Shown here one piece after another: positions 61,103 to 64,000 of a stretch of DNA of 64,000 bases. This stretch comes from Chaunax sp. Z400 (Eukaryota; Chordata; Actinopteri; Lophiiformes; Chaunacidae): positions 14,045,908-14,109,907 of the forward strand of contig CM075192.1 in NCBI GenBank assembly GCA_037577475.1, written 5' to 3'. The number at the start of each line of letters is the position of its first letter. The stretch's first letter is position 1. The translations under genes were made by a program, and so were the position numbers. Under the pieces are notes generated by a model. That model worked only from the letters and a program-made list of their open reading frames with translations. It was not told the DNA's origin and ran no database searches.

Positions 61103-61188
61103 AGTGTGTGTGTGTGCGTTAGTGTGTGTGCGTTAGTGTGTGTGTGTTAGTGTGTGTGCGTTAGTGTGTGTGTGTTAGTGTGTGTGTC
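61103..61188. repeat. GT-rich minisatellite
   Basis: Five or six copies of a unit of 12-16 bases, gtgtgtgtgcgtta or gtgtgtgtgttа-like (g/t alternation ending in tta). A short (cac)n run occurs nearby at about 61731-61748. Between 60601 and 61950 nothing else was recognised. Confidence 0.8.
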
Positions 61189-61964
61189 CTCTTTTGAGTC
61201 GCTCTCCACCAAAATGTTTGCTAAATTGTAACCCGGATCTAAACTGCATATGAGTACTTACAGCTACTGGGACCAACACAATTTTGCACAACACAGCACG
61301 AACACTCACAGTAAACAGTACTTTACCTTTTTTTTTATTCCCAGAGGAAAACTGGAATGTCCGCCTCGCGCCAAGCTGCACCAGTCAAGCAGTTTATGTT
61401 CGTGTCCGTCTGGACTCAGCGAAGACTGAAGGGATTTTTTTATGACGCTCCAGGAAAAGTTCAGTCAGGACGACGCTTCTGTCTGTAGGTAATTTCTCAT
61501 ACCTCCCACGCATGCTCAGTTAATTAAGATTATCAGCGGTTCTCACCAGCTGATCACATCTATTGAATAGCAAAGCAACATGCAGTAGGCCTACCTACAT
61601 TGTCAGCCTAATTCACTCCCTCTCTGCCTTTAGTTTATTCTTGCTGCCACTATGCTTGGCCTTTATTCCAACCCATCACTGGCCAATCTTCACAGATTAA
61701 GCAGCTTCATCATTTCATCTGAATCAGCCACCACCACCACCACCACCAGTGTCTGGACTCCATGGGTGGGATTTATCTTGCTTCTGTTCAAGGTATGAAA
61801 GAATGATTCTCAAGGCACTCACACAGATATCAGGTTTACAAGAATGGGATGGAAGGACAGTACAAAAACATAATGCCAAAGGACACAGCTATTGCCAGCG
61901 CATGCAGAGGCATAAAAAAAACACTGAATACAAAAGCACAGAAAAGTTCAACATACAAAACCTT

Positions 61965-61970
61965 TTTATT
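61965..61970 (-). promoter_or_regulatory. Polyadenylation signal candidate of MATE paralogue 3
   Basis: Minus-strand AATAAA about 400 bases past the stop codon of the partial MATE gene; 61971-62370 would be its 3' UTR. Confidence 0.4.
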
Positions 61971-62370
61971 CAACAAAATAGAAAATGCATTCATGTTTCT
62001 ACCATTTTCCATGACACAAAGGATGAGTCTTTAATTAATCATCATCTGTACTTTTCAAACTTCGGAGAGGTCCACTAAAAATGCTGTAAAAAACCCCCAG
62101 TAAAAACATTCTTCTCTTGAGTAAAACATTTATCAAGCAAACTTCCTTTACAGATCAACATGAGAGAACCTAGAAAAATGTCAATGATCAAAAAGAAGAT
62201 TAATCTCTCAACTCAAAACATTACTTCAACCATTCATTCATTTCCCATACAATCTGTCATTGTTTTGCCATGTTCAGTAAAGGATAAACCACGAGTCCTT
62301 GTGAGACTCACATTCAATATTTTGATGACATTGAGCACAAACAATGGTTTTATAATCAAAACTCTCAAGG

Positions 62371-63988
62371 TTACCCTGACTTTTCCATTGGGACCAGCAC
62401 AGTGGATAAAACCTGATCAGTAGCAGATGTAGTATTGAGCCAATCCAAAGTAAAGTTGGCTTTTGAAGGCAGAGGCTCTGGCAGGGGCACGAGGTAGTGC
62501 ACACTTACTCCCACAGCTAAAAGTGCAAAAGCCACAAACAAAGTGAGGCCTCGCCTGAGGATCAGCTGTGTGGTGGAGAGACGGACATCCTTCAGGTGAT
62601 GGATGTCATGTCCAGCCTGCGTCTCCTTGTTCTCATCATCACGCACTGTGCTCATAGACATGTCGCTGTCCACTGGCTTGAAGGAAAAAGTATCATATTT
62701 CCTGTATTTATTAAGTTATTCATAAAGCAAACACGATTAAACTTAAAAGGGAAAATATCACATATTTGATAGGATATTCTTTACATATTCTGAAGAATAG
62801 GTACAAAAGTTATTATAATGAGTAGACCAGCTCAGCTGGAGGTGGGAAAACAGGCTGCAACCTAATCCTTGGGTGCAAATGTGCCAAATATATCAGTTGA
62901 AATTGCTTGTTTTTGCCATCAACTGACAATCAATGACATTATTTATCATTTCAAAATGTTAAATACCAAAGTCACATAATAACACAAGCACACTAACCGA
63001 TCGAGGCAGTAGTAGACCAGGGGGATATAATGGCTGTTTATGGTTAAACAAAAAAATGAAAAAGGTTTAAGACAAAAATATCTCAGCAGGGATCTTTTCA
63101 ATAATCTTGTCAGTCAGTTAGAATATCAAGTTCAGCCTTTCAGTGGGAAAACAAGCACTGTCAAAAGACATACTGTGACAATATTTACCCTGAACGATTA
63201 TTTTGCTGCCAGTTTCACAGTTTGAGGCAATCTACTGGACAAATTCCAAAAATCTACAAATCCACAAATACAGGATGAACCTTTTTAGTGTCCTATAGAA
63301 AATATTACACAGAGGACAAATTAGAGGTTAATTGAAAACAGTGGGAAGAAAGCTATGGAGAGCCATTTAGGTTGTTAATGTCAAGAATAACAGGCCACTT
63401 ACAGTCCAATTACTTGCTGTCTGGTCAGTGGTGTTGTTACCCATGGCTGCATTTAATAATGGCATCTGTGTTGTTTCCTGAGCTCGTTTCACCGCCTGCA
63501 AACAAACAGATACAGAAACTTAACAGCCAATTTCTCTTTATTCGTTCACTGACACATATCGAAATTTGCCAGATTTGTCTCAACTATTGAAATCTTTCAG
63601 GTATTTAAACAGCGGAGGCCCTGATTGATCCTCATTGATAGATTAGCCAGTAGCCTATACCTGCTCTGTGATTTTCTTCCAGTTCAGCTTGAAGATAACA
63701 ATGATATAGAAGGTGGATTGACAGGTGGTACAAATGATCAGGCCCAGCCAATACCCTGTTGAGAAATAGACAAATTTGTAAATCAAGGGCACAGCAGACT
63801 TCACATGCAATTTATTTATTTGGAATGGGAAAAAAAGGTCACTCCATATATTTACCTAAAATTCCTAATTTTACAACAAACATCAAAATAACGCTCATTG
63901 AAAGTCCTATGCCGTAGTATCCAATGAGATTAGCCACAGCTGCTATCTTCTGTTTGCCTGTGCCCGTGAAGATGCCCGCACACACACA
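62371..63988 (-). CDS. slc47a1: MATE organic cation/H+ antiporter, paralogue 3 (SLC47A1-like), partial: last four exons
   Basis: The gene runs off the right edge; its 5' part lies outside the window. Visible exons in transcript order: 63988-63856, 63755-63661, 63495-63403, 62676-62371. Lengths 133 and 95 equal exons 14 and 15 of the other two MATE genes. The first visible exon encodes GIFTGTGKQKIAAVANLIGY, almost the same as paralogue 2, so these two are the closest pair and were probably duplicated more recently. The last exon holds the thirteenth helix (LFVAFALLAVGVSVHYLV) and a tail with NFT and NTT sequons, also like paralogue 2. The conserved transport glutamates of helices 7-8 are not in view. 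The exon edge at 63988 has a good acceptor (cactgtag) at 63989-63990. Where paralogue 2 has Ala-Ala-Ser-Ala-Gly at the exon start, this gene reads Cys-Val-Cys-Ala-Gly from a (tg)n run. Confidence 0.92.
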
Positions 63989-64000
63989 CTACAGTGAGGA

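Noticed and set aside
61749..62423. Plus-strand open frames at the 3' side of MATE paralogue 3
   Set aside because: They lie antisense to the 3' UTR and last exon and have no recognisable motif.

Overview
The window looks like nuclear DNA of a bony fish (teleost). The genes carry many short introns with GT-AG (one GC-AG) borders, the proteins are vertebrate-specific, and the intergenic and intronic DNA is full of teleost-type repeats: L2-, Tx1/L1- and Rex-like LINE remnants, a tRNA-derived SINE, MITEs, LTR-like insertions and microsatellites. There is no operon structure, CRISPR array, rRNA or functional tRNA. I derived exon borders by joining conserved protein segments at splice sites. For five of the six genes the exons join in frame; one gene (slc13a5-like) does not, and that is reported as a finding.

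Layout. (1) 1302-3718, minus: alpha-2-antiplasmin (serpinf2), 8 coding exons, 482 aa. (2) 6574-17890, minus: wdr81, 11 coding exons, 2077 aa, a BEACH/WD40 endosomal regulator. wdr81 followed by serpinf2 on the same strand is, as I recall it, also the human 17p13.3 order. (3) 22670-28600, plus: a SLC13 sodium/citrate-type cotransporter, best matched by slc13a5, 12 coding exons. (4) 38887-48109, plus: a MATE (SLC47A1-like) organic cation/proton antiporter, 17 coding exons, 551 aa. (5) 50405-55786, minus: a second MATE gene, 17 coding exons, 595 aa, tail-to-tail with the first. (6) 62371 to the right edge, minus: the last four exons of a third MATE gene, which continues beyond the window. SLC13A5 and SLC47A1 also lie on human 17p, so the window resembles a stretch of that arm.

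How the genes relate. serpinf2 (plasma plasmin inhibitor), the citrate carrier and the MATE exporters are typical liver or kidney genes, while wdr81 is a housekeeping endosome gene; nothing suggests a shared pathway. The MATE cluster is the most dynamic part. Three paralogues arose by tandem duplication plus one inversion, internal exon lengths are kept exactly, and the paralogues differ in exon 1, in the cytoplasmic tail and, in the middle copy, at one of the conserved transport glutamates.

The gaps hold mostly repeats. Notable ones are an LTR-like element with 5-bp target duplications (36116-36733), an 866-bp insertion inside a LINE (42868-43733), a 1.2-kb terminal-inverted-repeat element with a 9-bp duplication (39038-40214), a 78-bp Tc1-type hairpin (45804-45881), a nested fold-back (56456-56828) and an array of AT-rich palindromes (60206-60600). 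I found no convincing new multi-gene system; the best leads are the altered MATE paralogue, the non-closing reading frame in the slc13a5-like gene and the structured repeats.
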